A stretch of 64,000 bases of DNA from Curtobacterium flaccumfaciens (GTDB lineage: Bacteria; Actinomycetota; Actinomycetes; Actinomycetales; Microbacteriaceae), in the NCBI RefSeq assembly GCF_004361695.1, contig NZ_SNVW01000003.1, positions 351,227-415,226 of the forward strand. Direction: 5' to 3'. Numbering within the stretch: position 1 is the stretch's first letter; each line of letters starts with the position of its first letter. Shown here piece after piece: positions 1 to 8,724 of the stretch. The position numbers and the translations under genes are program-made. The notes below the pieces were generated by a model. That model had not been told where the DNA came from, searched no databases, and saw only the letters and a program-made list of their open reading frames with translations.

Positions 1-32
1 CTCCTGACGTCGGGGCCGGACGTGCGTCGCGC

Positions 33-560
33 TCAGAACACGAGCCCGTACACGGCAACGTCGACCCGCTCGGACCCCAGGGGCAGCGCGCTCCGCAGCG
101 TTCCCTCCTCGGTGAAGCCGAGCCGCTCGGCCAGGCGGCGACTCCGCTGGTTGTCCACCGCCGTCCGGATCTCGACCCGCGCGGAACCGCGTGCCCGGGC
201 GACCCCGACGAGGACGGTGGCGGCGCGGCGGACGGCACCCCGTCCCTCCAGGCCCGCATCCACCCAGTAGCCGAGCGATGCCTGCCCGAGGTAGGGGTCG
301 AAGGCAAGCGAGGCGGCCCCGACGATGCGGTCGTCCAACCGGATGACGCAGGGGAGTGCGCGGTCCATCGCGTACTGGCCGAGCAGGTGCTCGGTGTGCA
401 GGACGGCGGTCTCGAGGGTCTGCGGCCGCCAGGCCCACGGTTCGGCGGCGCGGAGGCGGTCGAGGTTCGCGAGCACGAGTTCGTGCAGCTGTCCGACGGT
501 CGACAGGTCCCGCAGCGTCAGCGTGTACCCGTCCCCGAGGTCCCGCCCGAATGCCGCCAC
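33..560 (-). CDS. GNAT family N-acetyltransferase (RimJ/RimL-like)
   Basis: A 175-residue single-domain acetyltransferase that would transfer acetyl from acetyl-CoA to an amine, in the cytoplasm. The C-terminal half shows the GNAT core: a pyrophosphate-binding loop at LEGRGAVRRAA (about residues 104-114), then VEIRTAVDNQRSRRLAERLGF, the strand and helix typical of RimL-type ribosomal-protein acetyltransferases. Length fits the family. The ATG at 560 gives the full fold. The substrate cannot be read from sequence. The gene stands alone, separated from the ABC operon upstream by a strong hairpin. Confidence 0.85.
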   Translation of the reverse strand: MAAFGRDLGDGYTLTLRDLSTVGQLHELVLANLDRLRAAEPWAWRPQTLETAVLHTEHLLGQYAMDRALPCVIRLDDRIVGAASLAFDPYLGQASLGYWVDAGLEGRGAVRRAATVLVGVARARGSARVEIRTAVDNQRSRRLAERLGFTEEGTLRSALPLGSERVDVAVYGLVF

Positions 561-576
561 GCTCCGACCCTAGGCA

Positions 577-619
577 CACGCGGACGCCCCCGTCCGGAGT
601 GGACGGGGGCGTTCGCGTG
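577..619. terminator. Perfect-stem hairpin terminator
   Basis: A hairpin with arms ACGCCCCCGTCC (584-595) and GGACGGGGGCGT (601-612) around a 5-nt loop. The stem extends through CACGCG/CGCGTG after one G-T pair. It lies 33 bp downstream of the ABC permease stop on the minus strand and upstream of the acetyltransferase, so it probably ends the ABC operon. Confidence 0.75.
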
Positions 620-651
620 ATCGGGATCAGCGGCCCGGCGGGAGCGCGGCG

Positions 652-1929
652 CTACTCGTAGCGGAGTGCCTCGATCGGGTTCTGCCGGGCGGCCCGTCGT
701 GCCGGGAGCGTGCCGGCGAGGAACGCGATGAACATCACGACGAGGATGATCGTGATCACCGACGACGGGGCGAACTGCATGATCTGCAGGCCCGGCAGGT
801 CCTTGAGGACGCTGCCCGCGAGGACGTTCGAGATCCCGGTGCCGAGCAGGATCGCCACCCCGGCCCCGATCGCGCTGCCGAGGAACCCGATGAACACGGC
901 CTCGAGCGAGAACAGCGTGTAGACCTTGCCGCCGCCCATGCCCATCGCCTTCATCAGGCCGATCTCGCGGGTGCGCTCCTGCACGCTCATCAGCAGGGTG
1001 TTGATGATGCCGAACCCGGCGGCGACGAGCGCGATGACGGCGAAGGCGTTGAGGACACCGACGATGCCGCTGATCACGGTCTGGAACTGCCCGAGCTGGT
1101 CCTGGATGGTCTGCCCCGTGTAGCCGTCCTTCGACAGGGCGCTCTTCACGTCGGACGCGTCCGCGCCGGAGTCGAGCGTCGCGGTGGCGCTGGCGTACGA
1201 GGTCGCGATCGACGCGGGCTTGCCGGTCTCCTGCGCCGCCCGCATCGCGTCGGTGAGCGCGGCGTTCGCCCCGGCACCGCCGCCGAACAGCGACTCGTTC
1301 TGCACGCCGACGACGGTCGCCGTCAGGGTGTGCTCCTTGCCCTGGTAGTCGTCGACGGCCAGGGTGAGCTCCTGCCCCACCGCGGCCTTCGCGCTGCCGA
1401 GCCCGAGGTTCTTCAGGTAGTTCGTCGGCAGGAGCACCTGGTTGCCGGCGGACGACGAGTCGTCGAGCTGCTTGCCGGCGGCGAGGTCCGCGTCGAGCTC
1501 ACCGGCGTTCGCGGCGAAGTCGACGACGTACTTGCCGTCGCTGCCGTGCTCGACCCACTTGGTGCTGAGCGCCACGGCCGGACGGACGTCCTCGATCCCG
1601 GAGACGCCCTTGATCGTGTCGACGTCGGACTGCGACAGGTACGCGAACGACGCCGGACCGCGGTTGACGCTCTGGCTCGACTCGTCCGGGTCGTACTTCG
1701 CGGGTCCGCTGTCGGTGGAGGCCTCGACGGTCTTCGTGATCGTCAGGGAGCCGGTGTCGCCGATGGACGCGACTTGGGTGTCGATGTAGTTGCTGACGCC
1801 CGTGCCGATCGCCGAGGTCAGCGTGATCGTGAACGCGCCGATGAAGATGGCGATGACGGTGAGCGTGGTGCGGAGCTTGGACCGGAAGGTGTTCGACACC
1901 GCGGTCTTCAGGAGGTCGAGGAAGTTCAT
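652..1929 (-). CDS. ABC transporter permease, MacB/FtsX type
   Basis: A 425-residue permease with one N-terminal membrane helix (about 15-42), a large extracytoplasmic MacB-PCD-like domain, and three C-terminal helices. The last helices carry the FtsX signature around SVQERTREIGLMKAMGM and end in LPARRAARQNPIEALRYE. This is the permease half of the LolCDE/MacAB class, which works mechanically on envelope substrates or exports peptides and drugs rather than moving small solutes. Its ATG overlaps the ATPase stop as ATGA (1926-1929), so the two genes are translationally coupled. The divergent TetR gene makes an inducible efflux or envelope-stress role likely. Confidence 0.9.
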   Translation of the reverse strand: MNFLDLLKTAVSNTFRSKLRTTLTVIAIFIGAFTITLTSAIGTGVSNYIDTQVASIGDTGSLTITKTVEASTDSGPAKYDPDESSQSVNRGPASFAYLSQSDVDTIKGVSGIEDVRPAVALSTKWVEHGSDGKYVVDFAANAGELDADLAAGKQLDDSSSAGNQVLLPTNYLKNLGLGSAKAAVGQELTLAVDDYQGKEHTLTATVVGVQNESLFGGGAGANAALTDAMRAAQETGKPASIATSYASATATLDSGADASDVKSALSKDGYTGQTIQDQLGQFQTVISGIVGVLNAFAVIALVAAGFGIINTLLMSVQERTREIGLMKAMGMGGGKVYTLFSLEAVFIGFLGSAIGAGVAILLGTGISNVLAGSVLKDLPGLQIMQFAPSSVITIILVVMFIAFLAGTLPARRAARQNPIEALRYE

Positions 1930-2696
1930 GCGGAGTGCCTTCCGTGGGTGCCGGACGGCGCCGGGCCGGATGCTGCTGCTGGGCCGGACGGCGCCTCGCC
2001 GGCCGCTGCCGGGCCGGACGACTCGACGATGAGCCCGTCGCGCACGTTCACGCGTCGGTCGCACCGCTCGGCGAGCTCTTCGTCGTGGGTGACGACGACG
2101 AGGGTGATGCCGCGCTCCCGCTGCAGCCCGAACAGCATGTCCTCGACCACCTGACCGGTGTTCGTGTCGAGGTTGCCGGTCGGCTCGTCGGCGAAGATGA
2201 CGCTCGGCTCGCCCACGAGCGCGCGGGCGATGACCACGCGCTGCTTCTGGCCGCCGGACAGGTCGTTCGCGTCGTTCTTCGCCTTGTCGGCCAGGCCGAG
2301 GGCGTCGAGCGCCGCCATGCCCCGGCGCTTCCGCTCGGCCCCGGTGACGCCCGCGATCTTCAGCGGCAGCACGACGTTGTCGAGCACCGAGGTCTTCGGC
2401 GTGAGGAAGAACTGCTGGAACACGAAGCCGAAGGTGCTGTTCCGCGTGCGGTTCACCTGCCGGGCGCTGAGGGTCGCGGCATCGGTCCCGTCGAGCAGGA
2501 TCTGCCCGGCCGAGGGCTTGTCGAGCAGCGCGAGCAGGTGCATGAGGGTCGACTTGCCGGAGCCGGACTTGCCGACGATGGCGAGGCTCTCGCCCTGGTG
2601 CACCTGCAGGGACACCCCCTTGAGGGCGTCGAACCGCGTGGAGCCGCGGCCGTAGGTCCTGGCGAGGCCTCGGGCCTCGAGCACGGGAGTGGTCAT
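1926..2696 (-). CDS. ABC transporter ATP-binding protein (MacB/LolD class)
   Basis: A 256-residue ATPase that powers the adjacent permease. Walker A is GKSGSGKST (about 42-50), the Q-loop sits near FGFVFQQFF, the signature is LSGGQKQR, Walker B is [12 protein letters not shown], and the switch His lies in [18 protein letters not shown] is typical of the LolD/MacB subfamily. The last 30 residues are a Gly/Ala/Pro/Ser tail outside the fold. The ATG at 2694-2696 faces the TetR gene across an 81-bp gap that holds inverted repeats, consistent with TetR control. Confidence 0.92.
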   Translation of the reverse strand: MTTPVLEARGLARTYGRGSTRFDALKGVSLQVHQGESLAIVGKSGSGKSTLMHLLALLDKPSAGQILLDGTDAATLSARQVNRTRNSTFGFVFQQFFLTPKTSVLDNVVLPLKIAGVTGAERKRRGMAALDALGLADKAKNDANDLSGGQKQRVVIARALVGEPSVIFADEPTGNLDTNTGQVVEDMLFGLQRERGITLVVVTHDEELAERCDRRVNVRDGLIVESSGPAAAGEAPSGPAAASGPAPSGTHGRHSA

Positions 2697-2724
2697 GCGC
2701 CCACCGTACTGTCCGGTGCACGAC

Positions 2725-2769
2725 TGCAAGTTTGCATCTGCTGTAAGCGCTGTGATGTTCGGGTTACAG
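2725..2769. promoter_or_regulatory. Inverted repeats between ABC operon and TetR gene
   Basis: The 81-bp divergent gap holds TGCAA-GT-TTGCA (2725-2736) and CTGTAA (2741-2746) paired with TTACAG (2764-2769) 17 bp later. Both are plausible operators for the TetR protein starting at 2778, acting on both promoters. This is inferred from position and symmetry only. Confidence 0.45.
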
Positions 2770-2777
2770 TCAGCCTC

Positions 2778-3407
2778 ATGCCCGACACCGTGCCCGCCTC
2801 CGAGCTGGGCCTCCGCGACCGCAAGCGCATCGAGACCCGCCAGCGCATCGCCGAGTCCGCACGTTCCCTCGCACTCGAGCAGGACATCGACCACACCACG
2901 ATCGAGCAGATCGCCGCGCGGGCCGACGTCTCGCCGCGGACGTTCTTCAACTACTTCGAGAGCAAGGAGGACGCGGTCCTCGGGCACACCGAGCTCGACC
3001 TCCGACCGGAGACGCTCGACGCCCACCTCGAGGCGGTCGCGGGGGAGCCGGCGGCGCAGGCGGTCGTGGACCTGGCGTTCCTGGTGTTCGGCGCGTCCTT
3101 CGGCGACGAGCACGAGCGGCTCGCCCGGAAGGAGGTGATCGTGCGCTTCCCGCAGCTGATGCGGCGGCAGGTCTCCCGGATGACGACCGTGGCCGAGGCC
3201 ATGACCGGTGCCGTCCGCACGATCCTCGAGCGGGACCCGGCGTGGGGGCCGGAGGCGGCGACCCCGCAGGCGGCCGAGATGCTGCTGGGGATGTGCATGA
3301 CCGGCCTGCGGAGTTCGGCGCGGCACGAGGGCTCCGACCCCGAGACGGTGCGGGAGCGGGTGGTCGCGACGATCCGCGACACCGCCGACCGCATCAGCCG
3401 CGGGTGA
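2778..3407 (+). CDS. TetR family transcriptional regulator
   Basis: A 209-residue regulator. The N-terminal TetR helix-turn-helix spans roughly residues 20-65 (IAARADVSPRTFFNYFESKE). The C-terminal ligand domain has the MftR-like layout with a FGASFGDEHERLARKE stretch. It is divergent from the MacB-type ABC pair and probably represses it. The ATG at 2778 follows the repeat-rich gap. Its 3' end overlaps the convergent solute-binding-protein gene by 14 bp. Confidence 0.9.
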   Translation: MPDTVPASELGLRDRKRIETRQRIAESARSLALEQDIDHTTIEQIAARADVSPRTFFNYFESKEDAVLGHTELDLRPETLDAHLEAVAGEPAAQAVVDLAFLVFGASFGDEHERLARKEVIVRFPQLMRRQVSRMTTVAEAMTGAVRTILERDPAWGPEAATPQAAEMLLGMCMTGLRSSARHEGSDPETVRERVVATIRDTADRISRG

Positions 3408-4479
3408 TGAAGCCCTCCTTGACCATCCAGTCGAACGCCACGTCGGCCGGCTCGCGCCCCTCGACGTCGACCTGCCGGTTCAGCTCCTGAAGCACGGCGT
3501 CGGTGAGCTTCGGCGAGATCTGGTCGTAGATCCCTCGCAGCTGCGGGTACTCCTTCAGGGTCGCCGAGTCGAGCACGGGCGCGACGTTGTAGGCGGGGAA
3601 GAAGCCCTTGTCGTCCTCGAGCACGGTCAGCCCGAGCGACTTGATGCGGCCGTCGGTGGTGAACACCTCGCCGAAGTTGCACTTGCCCCGGTCCGTCGCG
3701 GTGTACACGGTGCCGGTGTCGAGGATGCTGACGTTGCTCGTCGGGATCCCGTTGTCGCCGGAGCCGCCGAGTTCCAGCCCGTACTTCTCGAGCATCGGCT
3801 TGAACCCGTCGGCGCGGGAGTTGAACTCCGACTCGACGCAGAACGTCCGCTCGCTGACGGGCAGCTTGGTGATGTCGGACAGGGTCTTGACGTCCCCGAG
3901 CTCGGACACGGCCTCGTTGCGGACGGCGAACGCGTACGTGTTGTTCATCGGGGCGGGCTGCAGCCAGGTGAGGCCGTTGCCGGCGTCCTCCTTCTTGACC
4001 GCTTCCCACTGCTCGGTCTTGTCCGGGATGCCCTCGGCGTGCCCCATGAAGGTCAGCCACGCGGTCCCCGTGTACTCGTACGTGAAGTCCGCACCGTGCG
4101 AGGTCATGAGCTCACGGACGGCGACACTGCCCGGCACGTTCGTCTCGTCGGTGACGTCGAACCCGGCGGCCTTCGCGGCGAGCACCGCGATCTTGCCGAG
4201 GACGAGCTGCTCGGTGAAGTTCTTCGACGTGACGGTGATGTGGGCGCCGTCCGGCAGGTCGTCGATGTGCTCGATCGAACCGGGGCCGGCGGCCGGCACG
4301 AACGAGGTCGCGGGCTGCAGCCCGCAGCCGGTCAGCACGAGGGCGCTCGCCCCCGCCACGGCTGCTGCGGTCGCCAGGCGGCGGCGGACGGACGGACGGG
4401 AGGCGCGGCTCACGTCGCGCGGGTCGTCGCGCGTCACGCGCGGGTCGTCACGTGTCACGCGCGGGTCGTCGTGCGTCAT
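3394..4479 (-). CDS. Quaternary-amine ABC transporter, substrate-binding lipoprotein
   Basis: A 361-residue lipoprotein. The export signal is RRRLATAAAVAGASALVL followed by lipobox LTGC, then an OpuAC-type binding domain starting ITVTSKNFTEQLVLGKIAVL, the usual opening of glycine-betaine/choline/carnitine binding proteins. It is the last gene of a four-gene osmoprotectant uptake operon. The start overlaps the permease stop as ATGA (4476-4479), which supports this ATG although it places three copies of a DDPRVTR-like heptad ahead of the signal peptide. A GTG just before SRASRPS is an alternative start. The 3' end overlaps the convergent TetR gene by 14 bp. Confidence 0.9.
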   Translation of the reverse strand: MTHDDPRVTRDDPRVTRDDPRDVSRASRPSVRRRLATAAAVAGASALVLTGCGLQPATSFVPAAGPGSIEHIDDLPDGAHITVTSKNFTEQLVLGKIAVLAAKAAGFDVTDETNVPGSVAVRELMTSHGADFTYEYTGTAWLTFMGHAEGIPDKTEQWEAVKKEDAGNGLTWLQPAPMNNTYAFAVRNEAVSELGDVKTLSDITKLPVSERTFCVESEFNSRADGFKPMLEKYGLELGGSGDNGIPTSNVSILDTGTVYTATDRGKCNFGEVFTTDGRIKSLGLTVLEDDKGFFPAYNVAPVLDSATLKEYPQLRGIYDQISPKLTDAVLQELNRQVDVEGREPADVAFDWMVKEGFITRG

Positions 4480-5237
4480 CGGAGTCCCTTCGGTCGTGCG
4501 ACCGTCTCGACCACGCGGCCGAGCCAGTCGATGGACAGGGCGAGCAGGGCCACCAGGAGTGCCCCGGAGACCAGGACCTTCGGCAGGAAGAGGTTCACGC
4601 CCGTCGTGATGAGGAGGCCGAGCCCGCCGGCGCCCACGAACGTCGCCAGGCTGGCGGTGCCGACGAGCAGGACGAGGGCGGTCCGGATGCCCGAGAGCAT
4701 CACCGGGACGGCCAGCGGCAGCTCGACCCGCATGAGCACGCTGAACGCGCTCATGCCCATGCCCCGGCCGGCCTCGACGAGCCGTGCGTCGACGCTCTGC
4801 ACGCCGATCATGGTGTTCCGGAGCACCGGCAGGATCGCGTAGAGCACGAGCGCGACGACCGCTGACCACGAGTTGAGGCCGAGCCACGCGGCGAGGAGCA
4901 CGATGAGCCCGACCGCCGGGGCCGCCTGCCCGAAGTTGGCGACGGCGAGGACGTACACGCTCGCCCGGCGGAGCGGACCGCGGGTCAGCAGCACCCCGAG
5001 CGGGATGCCGATGACGAGCACGAGCACGGTCGACTCGAGCGTGAGCACGAGGTGCTGCCCGGTGAGCGCGAGGATGTCCGCCGGGTTGAGCGTGGTCCGC
5101 TCGGTCGGGGTGAGGTCGGCCGTCGCGAGCCAGACCACGAACCCGGCGAGCACCACGACGATGGCGATCGGCTGGAACAGCAGCCCCTTCCACGAGGTGC
5201 TGGCACCGGTGGCGGGTCCGGCGGCGACTGCGCTCAC
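4476..5237 (-). CDS. Quaternary-amine ABC transporter permease (second)
   Basis: A 253-residue inner-membrane permease of the OpuCB/ProW class, with about six helices and the EAA-like loop LVEAGRGMGMSAFSVLMRVELP. It would form the channel with the other permease encoded two genes upstream. The GTG start overlaps the ATPase stop as GTGA (5234-5237), and its stop overlaps the binding-protein start, so translation is coupled through the operon. Confidence 0.88.
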   Translation of the reverse strand: MSAVAAGPATGASTSWKGLLFQPIAIVVVLAGFVVWLATADLTPTERTTLNPADILALTGQHLVLTLESTVLVLVIGIPLGVLLTRGPLRRASVYVLAVANFGQAAPAVGLIVLLAAWLGLNSWSAVVALVLYAILPVLRNTMIGVQSVDARLVEAGRGMGMSAFSVLMRVELPLAVPVMLSGIRTALVLLVGTASLATFVGAGGLGLLITTGVNLFLPKVLVSGALLVALLALSIDWLGRVVETVARPKGLR

Positions 5238-6502
5238 AGTTCCTCCCCGGTGGGCATGGACGCGGGCGAGGACGGCATCGTCTCGATCGGGCTCGTGTTC
5301 GTCCCGACCGGCGTGTACGCCTGGTCGTCCGCCGCGGCCGCACGGGACCGGGTGATGGCCTCCATCACCGTCTCGACGGTGATGACCCCGCGGAACGCGT
5401 CGCGACGACCCGTGACGAGTGCCGCACCGGCGCTCGAGACGAGCATGGTGTCGAGCGCGTCGTTGAGCGTCGCAGCCTCGCCGACCACGGGCAGGTCGGG
5501 GTCGGTGCCGTCCGGGATGCGGTCGAGGCGCTCGATCTGCCGGCGCGACGGCCAGCCGATCGGCCGCTGCCGGTGGTCCACGACGACGGCGTGCTGGTGG
5601 CCGCCGGCCTCGTTCATGCGCTGCAGGACGGCCTTCGCCTCCTCGCCGGGGGAGCAGGTCACGGCGGAGACGACCTCGACGTCGCGGACCCGGTTCAGGG
5701 TGAGCTGCTTGAGGCCGGCGCCGGAGCCGATGAAGTTCTCGACGAACTCGTTGGCCGGCTCGGCCAGGATCCGCTCCGGGGTGTCGTACTGCACGATGTG
5801 CGCACCCTCGGTGAAGATGACGATCCAGTCGCCGAGCTTCACGGCCTCGTCGAAGTCGTGCGTGACGATGACGATGGTCTTGTGCAGTTCCTCCTGGATC
5901 CGGAGGAGTTCGTCCTGCAGGCGCTGCCGGGTGATCGGGTCGACGGCACCGAACGGCTCGTCCATGAGCAGCACGGGCGGGTCGGCGGCGAGCGCCCGGG
6001 CCACGCCGACGCGCTGCTGCTGCCCGCCGGAGAGCTCGCGGGGGAACCGGTCGCGGTACGTGTCGGGGTCGAGGGACACCAGGTCGAGCAGTTCGTCGAC
6101 GCGCGCCGCGATCCGCTCCTTCGACCAGCCGAGCATCTTCGGCACGATCGCGATGTTCGCCGCGACGGTCATGTGCGGGAACAGCCCGCCGGCCTGGATG
6201 ACGTAGCCCATCCGGCGGCGCAGCTCGTCGCCGTCGATCTTCGTGACGTCGTCGTCGCCGACGACGATGCGGCCCTCGGTCGGTTCGATCAGGCGGTTGA
6301 TCATCTTGAGGGTCGTCGTCTTGCCGCAACCGGACGGGCCGACGAGCATGACGACCTTGCCGGCCGGGATCTCGAGCGTGATGCCGTCGACCGCGGGCTT
6401 CGTCTGGCCGGGGTACCGCTTGGTGACCTCGTCGAGCAGGATGCTGCGACCGGTGACGTCCCCGTCGGGGGCGGTGGTGGTGGCGGAGTCAGTGCTGGAC
6501 AC
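5234..6502 (-). CDS. Quaternary-amine ABC transporter ATP-binding protein
   Basis: A 422-residue ATPase of the OpuCA/ProV class. It shows Walker A GPSGCGKTTT, signature LSGGQQQRVGVARAL, Walker B LLMDEPFGAVD and switch His IVTHDFDEA. After the ATPase domain (about 20-260) comes a region with CBS-like character (about 280-390; RPIGWPSRRQIERLD, then ATLNDALDTMLVSSAGAALV). In this family the CBS modules gate transport in response to ionic strength. A polar tail of about 35 residues follows. It overlaps the first permease gene by 14 bp and the second by 4 bp. Confidence 0.92.
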   Translation of the reverse strand: MSSTDSATTTAPDGDVTGRSILLDEVTKRYPGQTKPAVDGITLEIPAGKVVMLVGPSGCGKTTTLKMINRLIEPTEGRIVVGDDDVTKIDGDELRRRMGYVIQAGGLFPHMTVAANIAIVPKMLGWSKERIAARVDELLDLVSLDPDTYRDRFPRELSGGQQQRVGVARALAADPPVLLMDEPFGAVDPITRQRLQDELLRIQEELHKTIVIVTHDFDEAVKLGDWIVIFTEGAHIVQYDTPERILAEPANEFVENFIGSGAGLKQLTLNRVRDVEVVSAVTCSPGEEAKAVLQRMNEAGGHQHAVVVDHRQRPIGWPSRRQIERLDRIPDGTDPDLPVVGEAATLNDALDTMLVSSAGAALVTGRRDAFRGVITVETVMEAITRSRAAAADDQAYTPVGTNTSPIETMPSSPASMPTGEEL

Positions 6503-7136
6503 GGATACCTCTCGAGATGGTCAGGCGGCCGAGGCCGATGAGGAGCAGGTCGAGGACGAGGGCGAGCAGGACGACGCCGACCACCCCGACCACGACGGAG
6601 GAGAGGGCATTGGCGCCGCCGAGGCGCGACAGCCCGGAGAAGATGAAGCCGCCGAGCCCGGGGCCGAGGGCGTACGCGGCGATGGCGGCGATGCCCATCA
6701 CCATCTGGGCCGACACCCGGACGCCGCTGAGGATGATCGGCCACGCCATCGGCAGCTCGATCTGCAGCAGGGTCCGGAACCGGCTCATGCCGATGCCGCG
6801 GGCCGACTCGACCACCGTCGGCGGGATCTCGGCGAGGCCGACGACCGCGTTCCGGAGGATCGGCAGGGTGGCGAAGAAGACGACCGTCACGACGGACGGC
6901 AGCACGCCGAAGCCGAGCGGGACGATGAGCAGACCGATCACCGCGAACGACGGCAGTGTCAGGCCGATGGCGGACACCCCGTTCGCCACGGAGGTCAGCC
7001 GTGGACTGCGGTAGACGAGTGTGGCGAGCACCACGGCGATGACCGTCGCGAGCACCGTGCACTGGACCACCAGTGAGAAGTGCTGCCACGACGCGAACCA
7101 GATCTGGTCCCACCGCTCCCCGATGTACTGGAACAC
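6489..7136 (-). CDS. Quaternary-amine ABC transporter permease (first)
   Basis: A 215-residue permease with about five to six helices and the EAA-like segment VVESARGIGMSRFRTLLQIELP. I chose the GTG at 7136 (protein begins FQYIGERWDQIW) because a purine-rich GGAGAGGAG sits 9 nt upstream. A longer version from 7187 would have to run through that ribosome binding site. It is the first gene of the osmoprotectant operon, so the operon promoter should lie in 7137-7342. Confidence 0.85.
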   Translation of the reverse strand: MFQYIGERWDQIWFASWQHFSLVVQCTVLATVIAVVLATLVYRSPRLTSVANGVSAIGLTLPSFAVIGLLIVPLGFGVLPSVVTVVFFATLPILRNAVVGLAEIPPTVVESARGIGMSRFRTLLQIELPMAWPIILSGVRVSAQMVMGIAAIAAYALGPGLGGFIFSGLSRLGGANALSSVVVGVVGVVLLALVLDLLLIGLGRLTISRGIRVQH

Positions 7137-7342
7137 GCGGAAGCGCTCCTCTCCGGTCGGCCGAAGTGCCCACGATCCGGGGCACACGTGCCTTCGAACC
7201 TACGCAGGTCCCGCCGGTCCGCTGCGACATCGGTGCTCGGACGACGACGCGCAGCACTGTCCGGAGAACGAGGAACCCCAGTTCAGGGCCGCGTTCAGCA
7301 GGGGCTCCTGGGAGAACGGTAACGATCCCGAGGAGTGTTCGG

Positions 7343-8056
7343 CTATGCGCCCAGGCCGCGGAGGCCCGACTGCTCCGCGATCTCGACGAGGTGCTCACGC
7401 CACTCGACCCACTGTTCGGGCGACCGCTCTGCGAGGTTGCCGTCCCCGTCACCGGCGAGGCCGTCGAGCATCTCGCGCACGATGTCGGCGTGCCCGGCGT
7501 GCCGTGCCGTCTCGTACGCCATGTGCACGAGGATCCGGTGCAGCGTCACGTCGCGGTGCCCCTCCGGCCACCAGGACACGACTCCGCGTGCGTCGAGGTC
7601 GAGCGCCTCGATCGTGGCGTCGGCGTGCGCGGCGCTGCGGTGGTGGAACGCGATGACGTCGTCCAGGGTCTCGTCCGCCGTCACGTACATGTCCTCGTCG
7701 CCGTCGGAGTCGAGCCACGCGGGCGCGTCCGGCAGCGGGCGGCCGAACACCTCGCCGAAGTACCCCGCCTGCACGCCGGCGACGTGCTTCACGAGCCCCG
7801 CGACGTTCGTGCCGGTGGGCGTCACCGGCCACCGGGCCTGCCGTTCCGCGAGTCCGTCGAGCTTGCCGAGCAGCGCTGCCCGGGTCTTCTGCAGGTACCG
7901 GTGCAGCGTCTGCTTGACGAGCGCCTCGTCGGTCCGCGGCACCGACCCCTCGTCGGACAGCAGCGAGCCGCCGACCGCGGCGATCGACGTGGTGGCGCTC
8001 GACGGCGCGGGGGCGGGTGCTGGGTGGACCTCGGGGACCGGGTCGGCGCTGCTCAT
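7343..8056 (-). CDS. DinB-like protein (DUF664 type)
   Basis: A 237-residue protein of the DinB/YfiT-like four-helix superfamily. His-rich segments AGLVKHVAGVQAGYFGEVF, AFHHRSAAHADATIEA and VHMAYETARHAGHADIVRE fit the DUF664 pattern with metal-binding histidines. Relatives include thiol-dependent transferases. The first 35 residues are Pro/Ala/Ser-rich and look disordered. The start overlaps the stop of the gene upstream as ATGA (8053-8056), so the two are coupled. No specific substrate can be given. Confidence 0.8.
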   Translation of the reverse strand: MSSADPVPEVHPAPAPAPSSATTSIAAVGGSLLSDEGSVPRTDEALVKQTLHRYLQKTRAALLGKLDGLAERQARWPVTPTGTNVAGLVKHVAGVQAGYFGEVFGRPLPDAPAWLDSDGDEDMYVTADETLDDVIAFHHRSAAHADATIEALDLDARGVVSWWPEGHRDVTLHRILVHMAYETARHAGHADIVREMLDGLAGDGDGNLAERSPEQWVEWREHLVEIAEQSGLRGLGA

Positions 8057-8664
8057 GCCCTCGATCGTGCCACCGCTCGCTCCCGGACGCGCTCCGCCTC
8101 GTGCACGGCGACGCGTTCGGCGGTGAGGAGCAGCCCGGCGACCTCGCCCGAGTTGCGCGCGGGGGAGTCGTTCCAGCTCGTCAGGTCGCGGACACGGCCC
8201 ATCCGGATGTCCGGCGCGGGGCACCAGAGCACGGGCTGCCCCTCCTCGACCGCGAGGGCGTGCCACACGAGGTCGAGCGCGCGCTGGACCTCCTGCGAGT
8301 GCACGGCGTGCGGTCCGCCGGCGGCGGAGACGACCGAGCCGACCAGGCACGCCGCGACGAGGGGTCGGCCCTGCACGTCCATCGCGGCGGCGCTCGAGGC
8401 CTTCCGCATCCGTCCGTGTTCGTCGACGTACGCGAACCACGCGTGCTGGATCCACCCCCGCTCGATGACGCTGCGGGCACCGGAGAGCAGGCGTTCGAGG
8501 TCGCTGAGCTCCTGCAGACGGGCCTCGACGCGACGGACCCGCGCGGCCTCGCGTCGGGCGGTCAGCCGGTCGAGGAGCCCTCGGAAGCCGGTGCGGGTGG
8601 GAACGGACGGGAGTGGAGCGGCGTCGGTGGCGACGTCGTGCTGGACGCGGAACTCGAGGGTCAT
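8053..8664 (-). CDS. DUF6197-like protein of unknown function
   Basis: A 203-residue protein. An Arg/Glu-rich, probably helical N-terminal third (residues 20-70) precedes a segment ERGWIQHAWFAYVDEHGRMR...AACLVGSVVSA, which resembles the DUF6197 pattern (GW followed by a Cys/Gly-rich motif). I chose the ATG at 8664 because GGAGGGG lies 5 nt upstream. It is coupled to the DinB-like gene, so the two probably act together. Function is unknown. Confidence 0.55.
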   Translation of the reverse strand: MTLEFRVQHDVATDAAPLPSVPTRTGFRGLLDRLTARREAARVRRVEARLQELSDLERLLSGARSVIERGWIQHAWFAYVDEHGRMRKASSAAAMDVQGRPLVAACLVGSVVSAAGGPHAVHSQEVQRALDLVWHALAVEEGQPVLWCPAPDIRMGRVRDLTSWNDSPARNSGEVAGLLLTAERVAVHEAERVRERAVARSRA

Positions 8665-8724
8665 GACGGCCCCTCCGATCTTCACGTGCACGGATTGGTG
8701 CGGTCACGATAGCCCCGCCCGGAC

